In this document: piece after piece, positions 43,950 through 53,167 of the stretch
Numbering within the stretch: the stretch's first letter is position 1
How the letters are laid out: each line of letters opens with the position of its first letter
NCBI RefSeq assembly: GCF_039545095.1
Contig: NZ_BAABRS010000001.1
Location: 1,736,001 to 1,800,000, forward strand
Reading direction: 5' to 3'
Origin: Fodinibius salicampi
GTDB taxonomy: Bacteria; Bacteroidota; Rhodothermia; Balneolales; Balneolaceae
Length of the DNA: 64,000 nucleotides
Notes under the pieces: generated by a model
The model's database searches: none
Seen by the model: the letters and a program-made list of their open reading frames with translations, nothing else
What the model was told of the DNA's origin: nothing
Position numbers and translations under genes: made by a program

Positions 43950-45020
43950 ATGATTATCATGGAGGAGAAAAATAAAAAACCCATTCGCGGTCGGGGAGCT
44001 TCCGACAACCCGGCCAATAGATTTGAGGATAAGTATCTCGACTATGATTTAGATGGAGAAACAGGAGAAAAGCCATCACAAAAAACCAAACTTATACGCG
44101 ACGATACAAAAGAGATTCTTTCTAAAAATGACAGTCCGGATATTCCCTTTACGTATGGCCTGAATCCCTACCGGGGATGTGAACATGGCTGTATTTATTG
44201 CTATGCACGCCCTACTCACGAATACCTTGGCTTTTCTGCGGGACTCGATTTTGAATCCCGCATTATGGTGAAATACGATGCTGCCAAAAAATTACGAAAG
44301 AAGTTCACTTCAAAAAACTGGAAGCCGGAGCCGGTGATTATGAGTGGTGTTACTGATCCTTTCCAGCCGATTGAACGCGAATTAGAAATCACCCGGAGTT
44401 GTCTGAAAGTTTTTGCTGAGGCCAGAAATCCGGTTAGTATTATTACAAAGAACTACTTAGTAACGCGCGATATTAATTTCCTGAGTACGCTGGCAGAATA
44501 TAATGCAGCCCATGTTACTCTTTCTATTACGACCCTGGATCGAGATCTGGCCCGTGTTATGGAGCCCAGAACCTCCCAACCCTACAGGCGCCTGCAGGCG
44601 ATCGAGAAGTTATCTGCCGCCGGAATATCGGTTGGTGTTAATGTGGCTCCTATCATTCCGGGACTTACCGATCACGAATGTCCCAAGATACTAGAGGCAG
44701 CAAAGGAGGCCGGAGCCACCCAGGCTGGCTTTACGATTGTTCGCCTTCCTTATGGCGTTAAGGATCTGTTTGAGGAATGGCTGGAACATCACTTCCCCGA
44801 TAGAAAAGATAAGGTACTCAATAGAATTAGAGATATGAGAGACGGACAACTGAACAAAAGTGAATTTGGAGACAGGTTCCGGGGCCAAGGAGCCTTTTCC
44901 GATCAGATTGAGGAAATGTTTAAGATTAACACTAAAAAAATGGGACTGAACAAAGGCATCCGCCCCCTCTCTACAGCTCATTTCAGGCGGCCCGAAGCCG
45001 GACAGCTTCACCTGTTTTAA
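43950..45020 (+). CDS. PA0069-family radical SAM protein
   Basis: 356-residue radical SAM protein of the spore-photoproduct-lyase-like group (PA0069 family). The cluster motif is in Gly-Leu-Asn-Pro-Tyr-Arg-Gly-Cys-Glu-His-Gly-Cys-Ile-Tyr-Cys-Tyr-Ala-Arg, i.e. CxxxCxxC. The N-terminus Arg-Gly-Arg-Gly-Ala-Ser-Asp-Asn-Pro-Ala-Asn-Arg-Phe is typical of the family. Its physiological role is unknown; it is not a sulfatase maturase, which would have extra Cys clusters. The first ATG is at 43950, and a second at 43959 follows GATTATC. It is convergent with anmK across 7 bp. Confidence 0.88.
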   Translation: MIIMEEKNKKPIRGRGASDNPANRFEDKYLDYDLDGETGEKPSQKTKLIRDDTKEILSKNDSPDIPFTYGLNPYRGCEHGCIYCYARPTHEYLGFSAGLDFESRIMVKYDAAKKLRKKFTSKNWKPEPVIMSGVTDPFQPIERELEITRSCLKVFAEARNPVSIITKNYLVTRDINFLSTLAEYNAAHVTLSITTLDRDLARVMEPRTSQPYRRLQAIEKLSAAGISVGVNVAPIIPGLTDHECPKILEAAKEAGATQAGFTIVRLPYGVKDLFEEWLEHHFPDRKDKVLNRIRDMRDGQLNKSEFGDRFRGQGAFSDQIEEMFKINTKKMGLNKGIRPLSTAHFRRPEAGQLHLF

Positions 45021-45027
45021 TGCTCCT

Positions 45028-46233
45028 TTATCCGGGAAGTGATATTTTACCAAAATTGATTTTACCTTTACTTTTTGTGTGATCTATGGCTGATATTGGG
45101 AACCCTTCTCCAGCCAGCAACTCATTAGCCAATACCGCAAAACAGACGGCTTCCTTGGCATCAGCATTAAAAAAATATTCTTCGAATGATTTAAAAGCCG
45201 TATTGCCTAACTCATTCTGGAGACTTTCCATGAGGAACGTATTATGCACTCCTCCTCCACTCACTAGTACTTCCAGAGTTTTCGATTCCGGATGAATCTT
45301 TTTAACGGCATCTGTGATCGTCTGGATGGTAAACTGTGTTAGGGTAGCCAATAAGTCGGGAGCAGATAAATCTTCTGCATTGGAAACCATTCTTGCCCGT
45401 TTTGCATAGGACCAATTAAAATGTTCCAATCCCGTTGTCTTGGGTGGATCTAATTCGAAATATGGATCGTCTTTCAAGGCTTCAAGCAGATCTTGGTTTA
45501 TCTCCCCCTTACGCGCCGTTCTCCCTCCTTTGTCAAATGGCTGGTCAAGCATTCGTTGCGAAGCGGCATCCAGCAGCGTATTGCCTGGACCGGAATCCGC
45601 AGTTGTAAATGATCTTGATGACCCAGCAGCCGGGAGGTAACTGAAATTCGCAATACCTCCGATATTTAGCAGTAATCGATTTTTATCCGGATCATCAAAT
45701 AGCATCCGATCAATTAAGGATGCCATCGGGGCTCCTTCCCCTCCTGCAGCCGTATGTTTTTGTCGAAAATCGCTGATTGTAATAATTCTTGTCTGTCGGG
45801 CTATATGATCTCCATCTCCCATCTGCAGGGTTGCATTTGGCAATCCACTTCGCTTATGCCTGGATTTTGGAGCATGATAAATCGTCTGTCCGTGGCTGGC
45901 AATACAATCAATAGATGAAGGTTCCACTTCCCATTTATCCAATGCTTCCAAAATCAGGTCGGCAGTAAACTCTCCTAAATAGGTATTAAAAATACACAAC
46001 TCTTCCAGACTGCATTTCGGCACCGAAACAACTTCTTTCAGGATCTGTTGGATCTCATCCGGATAGGATAAAGTCGTAAATTCCTCCAGCATTATTTCCG
46101 TTTGTGTTCCGCTGCCACTCATCTTACAAAGGGCCAGATCCAGCCCATCCATCGAAGTCCCCGACATAAGTCCAATAATCATTCGTTCTTCCTTGGCTGA
46201 AATATGCGCGAGGTGTTGGATAGCATTGTTCAT
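45028..46233 (-). CDS. anmK: anhydro-N-acetylmuramic acid kinase
   Basis: 401-residue kinase phosphorylating and opening 1,6-anhydro-MurNAc in cell-wall recycling. The signature Ile-Gly-Leu-Met-Ser-Gly-Thr-Ser-Met-Asp-Gly-Leu-Asp follows a 17-residue extension; an ATG at 46182 would give a start nearer the usual length of about 370. Other segments are Ser-His-Gly-Gln-Thr-Ile-Tyr-His-Ala-Pro, Asn-Ile-Gly-Gly-Ile-Ala-Asn, Thr-Ala-Asp-Ser-Gly-Pro-Gly-Asn and Val-Ser-Gly-Gly-Gly-Val-His-Asn. It would work with murein amidase activity such as the gene at 59604-60980, though the two are not linked. Confidence 0.94.
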   Translation of the reverse strand: MNNAIQHLAHISAKEERMIIGLMSGTSMDGLDLALCKMSGSGTQTEIMLEEFTTLSYPDEIQQILKEVVSVPKCSLEELCIFNTYLGEFTADLILEALDKWEVEPSSIDCIASHGQTIYHAPKSRHKRSGLPNATLQMGDGDHIARQTRIITISDFRQKHTAAGGEGAPMASLIDRMLFDDPDKNRLLLNIGGIANFSYLPAAGSSRSFTTADSGPGNTLLDAASQRMLDQPFDKGGRTARKGEINQDLLEALKDDPYFELDPPKTTGLEHFNWSYAKRARMVSNAEDLSAPDLLATLTQFTIQTITDAVKKIHPESKTLEVLVSGGGVHNTFLMESLQNELGNTAFKSFEEYFFNADAKEAVCFAVLANELLAGEGFPISAIDHTKSKGKINFGKISLPG

Positions 46234-46329
46234 AAATATATTACCCGGATCTTATTGCGTATTAGGCACGTCATTTCTATGTTCAGACTTAAAATGATGA
46301 TGTAACATGCAATCCGCAATAGATAATTT

Positions 46330-46581
46330 ATGTCTGACCTAACTGATACCGATTACGATGCATACGAGCAGGATATAGAACTGCTCGTAGATACTCTTCG
46401 AAAATGTTTTAATGCCGAAAAGGCCCGTTATAATGTAGTGGGGCATCAAAATACGCTCTTTATTGAAATTCAGGGACTCGATGATTTAACCCCTGAAGAA
46501 ATATCCGAAGTAGCAGAACCGGTTCTCGACGAACTTGATATGGATTTTGATGAAATTTCACTACTCCCTCTCAAAAAATAG
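46330..46581 (+). CDS. small acidic protein of unknown function
   Basis: 83 residues, acidic, with two predicted helices around a beta hairpin (Asn-Val-Val-Gly-His-Gln-Asn-Thr-Leu-Phe-Ile-Glu-Ile). It has no signal peptide or Cys pair. It lies divergent from anmK and 84 bp before the threonine-synthase-like gene. I recognise no family; codon use and length are consistent with a real gene. Confidence 0.65.
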   Translation: MSDLTDTDYDAYEQDIELLVDTLRKCFNAEKARYNVVGHQNTLFIEIQGLDDLTPEEISEVAEPVLDELDMDFDEISLLPLKK

Positions 46582-46665
46582 TATCATTCATCTGCTGAAT
46601 GAACTATCTTTTATTCTTATAAGAAAGAAATAACAGCCAATATAAAAGAACGGATTAATTCAGCT

Positions 46666-48360
46666 ATGCCTAATGCTACCACTGACTACCAGCTAAAGTG
46701 TGTCGCAAACGGCCATTTAAACTCTGAAGAGAAGACGACTACCTATTGCTCTGAATGCGATAGCGTACTGAGAGTGGTGTACAATAGCCCATCCGGGGAT
46801 CTGAAATATCCACTACAACAGCTTGTTCCCGACCCGTTAAAAACACATCCAACGGCCCTAAAAAAACTTGATAGACTTTCAGATACATACAATGCAGATT
46901 TAAGTGCAAAACTGGAGTTTCAGCATCCTACCGGCTGTTTTAAGGACCGCGGCAGTTATATTGAAGTTCAAAAAGCACTGGAACTAAATGCGGATGCCAT
47001 CTGCCTGGCCTCGACCGGCAATATGGCGGCTTCAGTGGCGGCCTATGCCTGTTACTTTAATATTCCGTGTTTTGTGTTTGTACCCGAAAAAACAACAGAA
47101 GCCAAGCTCGCACAGGCTACCATCTTTGACGCAAATATAATTCGCATCAAAGGCTCGTTCAGTACCTGTGAGCAGCTATGCCGGCAATTTGCAAAGTCAG
47201 GGAACTACTATCTGGCCGGGGATTTCGTGTTTCGTGAGGAAGGCCAAAAATCTTTCTCCTACGAACTCTTTGAGCAAGGAGGTACCGACGTAGAATATAT
47301 TCTGATTCCTATCGGATGCGGGACGAATTTTAGCGCTATCTTCAAGGGATTCCAGGAGATGAAGGAAGGCGGACTTATTGACCAAATTCCAAAATTTGTA
47401 GCCATACAACCGGATCAAAGTTCTCCGGTGGTAGAGGGGATTTTCAAAAAAGAGAAAATCGTGAAAGATCAGGTACAGACGATGGCAAGTTCTGTGGCCG
47501 TTCCCGATCCCGTGGATTTCTATAAAGTATTGGAAGCCATTGATCAAACAGACGGGATGGCTGTTACTGTAACTGAAGATGAAATACTTGATGCCCTGAA
47601 GGAGCTGGCCGTTGTGGAAGGACATTTTGTGGAACCGGCTGGTGCTCTTCCGTTAGCCGCTTTGAAGAAACATAAAGATACTTTTAAAAATAAAAAATGT
47701 TTATTGGTAACGACTGGATCGGGTTTCAAAGATACCAAGGTCGTAACCAAACATTCCTTAACCTCTCCGGTTCTCTCTCCGGATCTTAACAAAGTTATCA
47801 AATACATCAATTCCGGTTTCATTGGAATGCAGAAGGAATCGTGGGGTAAATCACGCGATACCTTCATGGCCAATCTTAAAATGGATGAAGAACACGAGAA
47901 GCTGTACAACCAATATATGTCCAAAATAAATAAGAAGGGTAAAACACTCAGCAATAATGAAATTGAAGCGCTGCAATCTCTTATTTTTGATGAAGATGCT
48001 GATCTCGATTATCCGGTAGAGGTATTGGATTATAAACTGACAATGCGTAAACATGGATTAGTACATGCAGAGGTCAAGCTTGACCAACAAGGCCAAGAAA
48101 TAATCTCCGAGGCCAAAGGAGTCGGCCCCATAGATGCAATCCTATCAGCCATTCGTTCCCATACAGATAATGTGTTTCCTCTTGAAGTGGATAACCACGA
48201 AGTCGATATACTCAGTCCCGATACCGATTCGCTGGTAATGGTAACACTGACGCTATCCAACAGCGAACAGCAGTGGATATCTAAAGCGGCATCCCCTGAT
48301 ACCCTGGAAGCCGTAATTCAAGCATTTACCAAGGGACTTGCCATAGCAATGAAATCGTAG
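46666..48360 (+). CDS. threonine-synthase-like PLP enzyme with LeuA-type C-terminal regulatory domain
   Basis: 564 residues. The front (about 1-380) is a plant/archaeal-type threonine synthase: a zinc-ribbon-like start (Cys12, Cys28, Cys31 in Tyr-Cys-Ser-Glu-Cys), PLP Lys93 in His-Pro-Thr-Gly-Cys-Phe-Lys-Asp-Arg-Gly, the Ser-Thr-Gly-Asn segment, and Gly-Cys-Gly-Thr-Asn. A helical linker (about 385-450) leads to residues 451-564, which resemble the regulatory dimer domain of 2-isopropylmalate/citramalate synthases: Ala-Lys-Gly-Val-Gly-Pro-Ile-Asp-Ala (483-491) and a final helix Ala-Ser-Pro-Asp-Thr-Leu-Glu-Ala-Val. That domain normally binds leucine or isoleucine. Its stop lies 14 bp from the convergent thrC stop. 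It is probably a second, feedback-regulated threonine synthase (inference). Confidence 0.83.
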   Translation: MPNATTDYQLKCVANGHLNSEEKTTTYCSECDSVLRVVYNSPSGDLKYPLQQLVPDPLKTHPTALKKLDRLSDTYNADLSAKLEFQHPTGCFKDRGSYIEVQKALELNADAICLASTGNMAASVAAYACYFNIPCFVFVPEKTTEAKLAQATIFDANIIRIKGSFSTCEQLCRQFAKSGNYYLAGDFVFREEGQKSFSYELFEQGGTDVEYILIPIGCGTNFSAIFKGFQEMKEGGLIDQIPKFVAIQPDQSSPVVEGIFKKEKIVKDQVQTMASSVAVPDPVDFYKVLEAIDQTDGMAVTVTEDEILDALKELAVVEGHFVEPAGALPLAALKKHKDTFKNKKCLLVTTGSGFKDTKVVTKHSLTSPVLSPDLNKVIKYINSGFIGMQKESWGKSRDTFMANLKMDEEHEKLYNQYMSKINKKGKTLSNNEIEALQSLIFDEDADLDYPVEVLDYKLTMRKHGLVHAEVKLDQQGQEIISEAKGVGPIDAILSAIRSHTDNVFPLEVDNHEVDILSPDTDSLVMVTLTLSNSEQQWISKAASPDTLEAVIQAFTKGLAIAMKS

Positions 48361-48374
48361 ATCTGTTTTAGCTG

Positions 48375-49688
48375 TTAGGAATACTGTTCCCGCAAGAATG
48401 ATTTAAATTTTGGATAAGAAGCATACATCCGCACGCTTTTCTTCTCCTTTTCCATACTTTCTTTTAAGGCACCAGGAAGCGGTATTTCCGTGTCAATCAG
48501 GGGTTCTACAATATCGGAAAATTTAGCGGGATGTGCCGTTCCCAGGATGATAACCGGTTGATCACTCTCCTGCTCTTTCCTGTAACTGTTTGCCGCCAAA
48601 TATCCTACGGCAGTGTGAGGATCTAGAATGTAATCATACGATTGATAAACTTCTTCAATGACTGTCCGACAAGCGTCATCATTGAAAGAAGCGGCCCATA
48701 GATGCTGTCGAAGTTCAACTACATCGGGATAGAAGGATCTGATTCTTTCCAAATTACTGGGATTACCCACATCCATGGCACTGGAAATGGTTTTCTGGGA
48801 GGCACGGGGACTAAAGTTCCCGCTTTCCAAAAATTCTGGTACCACATCATTGACGTTGGTCCCGGCAATAAACTGTCCGACGGACATGCCCGTTTGCGCC
48901 GCCATCATTCCGGCCGTAAGGTTTCCGAAGTTCCCGCTTGGCACACAAAAATGAACAGAATCTGATTCTTCCAGCTGTGCAAGCCCCCTTCCATAATAGA
49001 ACATCTGTGGCAGCAACCGGGCAATATTGATTGAATTTGCCGAACTCAAAATAAGCTCATCTCGTAATTTTGAATCTGAAAAAGCATCTTTCACTAATTT
49101 CTGGCAGTCATCAAAAGTCCCCTCTACTTCAAGGGCTGTTACATTCCCACCGATCGTAGTCAGCTGCTGCTCCTGCAAAGGACTTACTTTTCCGCTGGGA
49201 TATAGTAAACAGACATCGACATTATCAACTCCTTCAAAAGCACGTCCAACGGCACTCCCGGTATCCCCGGAAGTGGCCACTAAAATGACCATTCGCTGGG
49301 ACGCCTGCTCTGCCCTGTAGCTCATCATTCGGGCCATAAATCGGGCTCCATAATCTTTGAAAGCAAGGGTTGGTCCGTGAAAAAGCTCCAGCACATAGAG
49401 ATCATCGTGCAAATGTACCAGGGGCGCATCAAAAGAAATAGCATCCTCTACCAACGATTCCAGTCGATCGGCAGGAATTTCCGGAACAAAGGTCTGTGCA
49501 AGGGCAGAACCTATGTCGGTTATTGACATACTCTCAATATGATTCCACAATTTATCTGAAAGATCTGGCCACCGATCGGGAATAAAAAGGCCACCATCCC
49601 GGGCCAATCCCTGTTCCATTGCCCCACTGAAATTCTTAGACTCATTCCCATTTCGAGTACTGATATAGCTAATCTCATTCTTTGACAT
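48375..49688 (-). CDS. thrC: threonine synthase
   Basis: 437 residues from the ATG at 49686-49688 (Met-Ser-Lys-Asn-Glu), which overlaps the end of thrB by 14 bp; the frame continues 63 bp upstream but within thrB. Converts O-phosphohomoserine to threonine with PLP. Features of the bacterial/yeast-type enzyme: N-terminal Tyr-Ile-Ser-Thr-Arg, His-Gly-Pro-Thr-Leu-Ala-Phe-Lys-Asp-Tyr-Gly with the PLP Lys, Ala-Thr-Ser-Gly-Asp-Thr-Gly-Ser-Ala, Val-Pro-Ser-Gly-Asn-Phe-Gly-Asn, and Gly-Thr-Ala-His-Pro-Ala-Lys-Phe. Last gene of the dap-thr operon. It differs strongly from the plus-strand threonine-synthase-like gene next to it. Confidence 0.94.
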   Translation of the reverse strand: MSKNEISYISTRNGNESKNFSGAMEQGLARDGGLFIPDRWPDLSDKLWNHIESMSITDIGSALAQTFVPEIPADRLESLVEDAISFDAPLVHLHDDLYVLELFHGPTLAFKDYGARFMARMMSYRAEQASQRMVILVATSGDTGSAVGRAFEGVDNVDVCLLYPSGKVSPLQEQQLTTIGGNVTALEVEGTFDDCQKLVKDAFSDSKLRDELILSSANSINIARLLPQMFYYGRGLAQLEESDSVHFCVPSGNFGNLTAGMMAAQTGMSVGQFIAGTNVNDVVPEFLESGNFSPRASQKTISSAMDVGNPSNLERIRSFYPDVVELRQHLWAASFNDDACRTVIEEVYQSYDYILDPHTAVGYLAANSYRKEQESDQPVIILGTAHPAKFSDIVEPLIDTEIPLPGALKESMEKEKKSVRMYASYPKFKSFLREQYS

Positions 49689-50631
49689 CAATAACCTCTG
49701 CGCCTTTAGTATTAATAGCCGAAAGATACTCATCGGAAGGAAGCCCAACATTATCCAATGCCGACTTCATCGCCTTCAAAACGGCTTCGGCTGTATCTCT
49801 GTCCGCCGTCAATGCAAATATAGAAGGTCCTGATCCGGCGATACCCGCTCCGACAGCGCCTGCATTGAGGGCCGCTTCCTTTACGGAATCATAGCCCGGA
49901 ATCAGCACCGATCGCACCGGCTCAATAATGACATCCTTCATTGAACGGGAAATCAAATCCAAATCTTTGTTCATAAATCCTGCGACCAGTCCCCCAACGT
50001 TTCCCCATTGGATGACAGCCTGCTCCAGTGAGATATCTTTTCTTAAAATCTTGCGGGTATCTTCGGTCTTAATCTCAATTTGAGGATGTACTACAGCAGC
50101 ATGGAGTTTTTCAGGAAAAGGAAGATTAAAAATATCCGCGGGATCAGAACTCCGGATAAAAACGAACCCTCCCAATAAAGAGGGACCAACATTATCATAG
50201 TGGGCCGTACCACATGCTACGCGCTCCCCTTCAGCTGCAAATGGGAGCAGCTCGTTTCGACTTAAGGGACTGCCTAACATATGATTTGCTGCTAAAACAG
50301 CGCCGGCCGAACTGGCAGCACTCGATCCCAATCCACTTCCCAAGGGCATTTGCTTATGCACTTCAATTTCAATTCCGGCATCAATATTCAAATGATCCAG
50401 CAGAGCCCGGACTGCAACGCTTGCAGTATTCTTCTCAGCTTTGGCAGGCAATACGCCTTCATCACCGGTAATGGCTGCAATAGTTACATCCTTAGAGTCA
50501 GTAGAACGTACCACAATCTCATCTCCAGGAGCACCCAAGGCAAAGCCCATTACATCAAATCCACAGCTAACATTTGCAACAGAGGCAGGAGCAAATACTC
50601 GAACTTCACTATACTTAAAAGAAGAGTCCAT
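49675..50631 (-). CDS. thrB: homoserine kinase
   Basis: 318-residue GHMP kinase phosphorylating homoserine. The P-loop is Met-Pro-Leu-Gly-Ser-Gly-Leu-Gly-Ser-Ser-Ala-Ala-Ser, preceded by the Pro-Ala-Ser-Val-Ala-Asn-Val-Ser-Cys-Gly-Phe-Asp segment and followed by C-terminal Gly-Ser-Gly-Pro-Ser-Ile-Phe-Ala-Leu. It starts 2 bp after the thrA stop and overlaps thrC, showing tight translational coupling. Confidence 0.95.
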   Translation of the reverse strand: MDSSFKYSEVRVFAPASVANVSCGFDVMGFALGAPGDEIVVRSTDSKDVTIAAITGDEGVLPAKAEKNTASVAVRALLDHLNIDAGIEIEVHKQMPLGSGLGSSAASSAGAVLAANHMLGSPLSRNELLPFAAEGERVACGTAHYDNVGPSLLGGFVFIRSSDPADIFNLPFPEKLHAAVVHPQIEIKTEDTRKILRKDISLEQAVIQWGNVGGLVAGFMNKDLDLISRSMKDVIIEPVRSVLIPGYDSVKEAALNAGAVGAGIAGSGPSIFALTADRDTAEAVLKAMKSALDNVGLPSDEYLSAINTKGAEVIDVKE

Positions 50632-50633
50632 AA

Positions 50634-53105
50634 CTATACAACCTCGTTGCTAAATGCAGGAACATTACTGATCCTTAAAATATCAGCTAATATACCTCCT
50701 GCGGTAACCTCAGCTCCTGCCCCCGGCCCTTTGACGACTAGCGGAGTATCCCGGTAATGTTGTGTATGAAATGCTATAATATTATCACTTCCGGATAATC
50801 CACTGAACGGATGCTCATCATCAATTTCTTCCAGACTCACGGTTGCTTCGCCATCTTCATAACTCGCGATATAGCATAGGCGATGACCATTTGAAGCAGC
50901 TTTATCGTATCGCTTTTTAAATTCGTCATCAAAATCAGATAACTTTTCAAAAAAATCTTCAACGCTATCCGCTTCGCGGGCCGATTCCGGTACTAAGTTT
51001 TCAACCGTCAGGTCGCTCATTTCGACTTCTATGCCAGCTTCACGACACAAAATAAGCAGTTTCCGTGCCACATCCCTTCCATTGAGGTCTTCTCGGGGAT
51101 CAGGTTCAGTGAATCCTTTTTCCAGAGCAGTCCGCACTACTTCACTAAAGGGAGTCTCGCCATCATACGTATTAAATATATAGCTAAGGGTTCCTGAGAG
51201 TACTCCCTCAATTTTAGTAATTTTATCGCCTGCAAGCACCTGTTCCTTAAGAGTTTTAACGACCGGCAGACCGGCCCCAACATTGGTTTCGTACAGGTAC
51301 ATTACATTGTGTTTCAAGGCCAACTCCTGCAGGGCCTGGTAGTGATGCAATGTCCCCGAATTGGCTTTCTTATTAGCCGTAACCACCGAAAAATTAGCCC
51401 TCATTACCTCCGGATAAAAATCGGCTACCTCACTGCTTGCCGTGCAGTCAATAAACAGACTATTTGGCAAGTTTAGCTCTCCGGCCTCATCCAAAAAGGT
51501 TTGTAGATCCATTGGCTTCCCGTCTTCCTCTAATCGCTCCGGCCAGCCAGTAAAAGGCATGCCTTTTTGCTCAATTTTGTAATAGCGGGAATTAGCTATC
51601 CCACATAAATTAAAGGCAATGTTATGTTCTTTGAATAGTAATTCCGCTTGTTTCTCAAACAGTTCGAGCACTTTATTCCCAATCAGTCCCACTCCAACCA
51701 AAAAGAGATTCACAGATTTAATCTTACTAAGGAAAAAGGCGTCGTGAATGGTGTTAAGCGTTTTAGACAAATCCTTCTTCTTAACTACCACCGAAATGTT
51801 CCGCTCGGAAGATCCCTGTGCAATAGCCCGAACATTAATACCGTTTCTCCCCAATGCTCTGAATAACCGTCCTGAAATACCAGGTGTATGCTTCATTCCT
51901 TCTCCTACTGCAGCAACAATGGAACAGTTGGATTCTTCTTTAATCTCATCAATCATACCTTCCTTCAGCTCAAAACTGAAGTTGGTCTTAAGTGACTGTA
52001 TAGCCTGAGGAGCCTGCCGGGGCATTACGGCAAAACATACGGTATGCTCTGATGATGCCTGAGTAATCATAATAATGTTTACTCCGGCATCAGCCAAAAC
52101 ACTAAAAATACGCGCCGCAAACCCACTCACGCCAATCATTCCACTCCCTTTTAATGTGATCAGCGTAACCTCATCAATAGATGATATGCCTTTCACATTT
52201 GTGCTGATATCTGCCGGCTCCCGGTTAATAACCGTACCCGGCGATTCCGGCTTAAAAGTATTCTTAATATAGATTGGTATAGACGCAGACATAGCCGGAT
52301 AGACCGTGGGAGGATAGATAACCTCGGCCCCAAAGTGAGAAAGTTCCATGGCTTCCTCGTAAGAAAGTTTCTGTATAGGTAAATGACGTTCCACCTTACG
52401 GGGGTCTGCCGTCATAATCCCCTCAACATCGGTCCATATCTCAATAGCATCTGCATCCAGAGCAGCACCAATTAATGAAGCGGTATAGTCCGACCCACCC
52501 CGACCAAGTGTTGTAGTTTCGCCTGTTTCCGTTGATGCGATAAAGCCGGTAACCACACCTACGGTATCACGGTTCTCGAAATACTCCCGGATATTTTGGG
52601 TCGTCTCGGTAGTAAGCACCCGGGCATTCCCAAAGTCCGCATTGGTCTTAATAATAGATCTTGCATCTACATATTCGGCATCTATGCCCTGCTCCTGCAA
52701 CGCAGCGCTGAGTACAAATGCTGAAAGACGTTCTCCAAACCCCAAAACAAAATCGTGGGTCCGTCCCGTAAGCTCGTGAGTTAGTGAAACCCCGTGGAGC
52801 ACATCTTCCAGCTCATTAAATAACACTTTGAGTTCTGTAAGAACGCTGCTTTGCCCCTGAACCCCAATAAGAGTTCGAACCATATCTACATGGCGTTGCT
52901 CTACCTTTTTTAACTGTTTGCGGTATTCATCCCTTCCTGCGGAAGCGTCTGAAACCATTTCTTCGAGGGTATTCGTCACCCCTCCAAAAGCAGAAACAAC
53001 GACCTGGATACGATCTTCTTTCTGTTTCTCTGTAATTAATTTTAGGACTTGTCGAATGGCGGATTCTGATCCCACAGAAGTGCCGCCGAATTTTAAAATA
53101 CGCAT
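50634..53105 (-). CDS. thrA: bifunctional aspartate kinase / homoserine dehydrogenase
   Basis: 823 residues from the ATG at 53103-53105 (Met-Arg-Ile-Leu-Lys-Phe-Gly-Gly-Thr-Ser-Val-Gly); the frame extends 36 bp more but without the family start. The kinase occupies about 1-290, ACT-type regulatory repeats follow (about 300-455, including Gly-Val-Ser-Gly-Phe-Ala-Ala-Arg-Ile and Gly-Ile-Ser-Gly-Arg-Leu-Phe), and the dehydrogenase starts near 463 with Leu-Phe-Leu-Val-Gly-Val-Gly-Leu-Ile-Gly. A later Glu-Thr-Asn-Val-Gly-Ala-Gly-Leu-Pro segment is the active-site region. ThrA-type enzymes are inhibited by threonine. It supplies aspartate semialdehyde and homoserine to both the lysine and the threonine branches encoded beside it. 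Confidence 0.94.
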   Translation of the reverse strand: MRILKFGGTSVGSESAIRQVLKLITEKQKEDRIQVVVSAFGGVTNTLEEMVSDASAGRDEYRKQLKKVEQRHVDMVRTLIGVQGQSSVLTELKVLFNELEDVLHGVSLTHELTGRTHDFVLGFGERLSAFVLSAALQEQGIDAEYVDARSIIKTNADFGNARVLTTETTQNIREYFENRDTVGVVTGFIASTETGETTTLGRGGSDYTASLIGAALDADAIEIWTDVEGIMTADPRKVERHLPIQKLSYEEAMELSHFGAEVIYPPTVYPAMSASIPIYIKNTFKPESPGTVINREPADISTNVKGISSIDEVTLITLKGSGMIGVSGFAARIFSVLADAGVNIIMITQASSEHTVCFAVMPRQAPQAIQSLKTNFSFELKEGMIDEIKEESNCSIVAAVGEGMKHTPGISGRLFRALGRNGINVRAIAQGSSERNISVVVKKKDLSKTLNTIHDAFFLSKIKSVNLFLVGVGLIGNKVLELFEKQAELLFKEHNIAFNLCGIANSRYYKIEQKGMPFTGWPERLEEDGKPMDLQTFLDEAGELNLPNSLFIDCTASSEVADFYPEVMRANFSVVTANKKANSGTLHHYQALQELALKHNVMYLYETNVGAGLPVVKTLKEQVLAGDKITKIEGVLSGTLSYIFNTYDGETPFSEVVRTALEKGFTEPDPREDLNGRDVARKLLILCREAGIEVEMSDLTVENLVPESAREADSVEDFFEKLSDFDDEFKKRYDKAASNGHRLCYIASYEDGEATVSLEEIDDEHPFSGLSGSDNIIAFHTQHYRDTPLVVKGPGAGAEVTAGGILADILRISNVPAFSNEVV

Positions 53106-53167
53106 TTCAAATACTGTTTTTGGGATTTCGTCCCATACCATCTAAAAGTAAAAAGTAGTAGACGTAA

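Noticed and set aside
43950-45020. Radical SAM protein as the sulfatase-maturing enzyme
   Set aside because: Only the single CxxxCxxC cluster site is present and the rest matches the PA0069 group; anSMEs carry additional Cys-rich cluster motifs.
46582-46601. CATTCA/TGAATG hairpin after the 83-residue protein as a terminator
   Set aside because: The stem is only 6 bp and AT-rich and there is no immediate T run.
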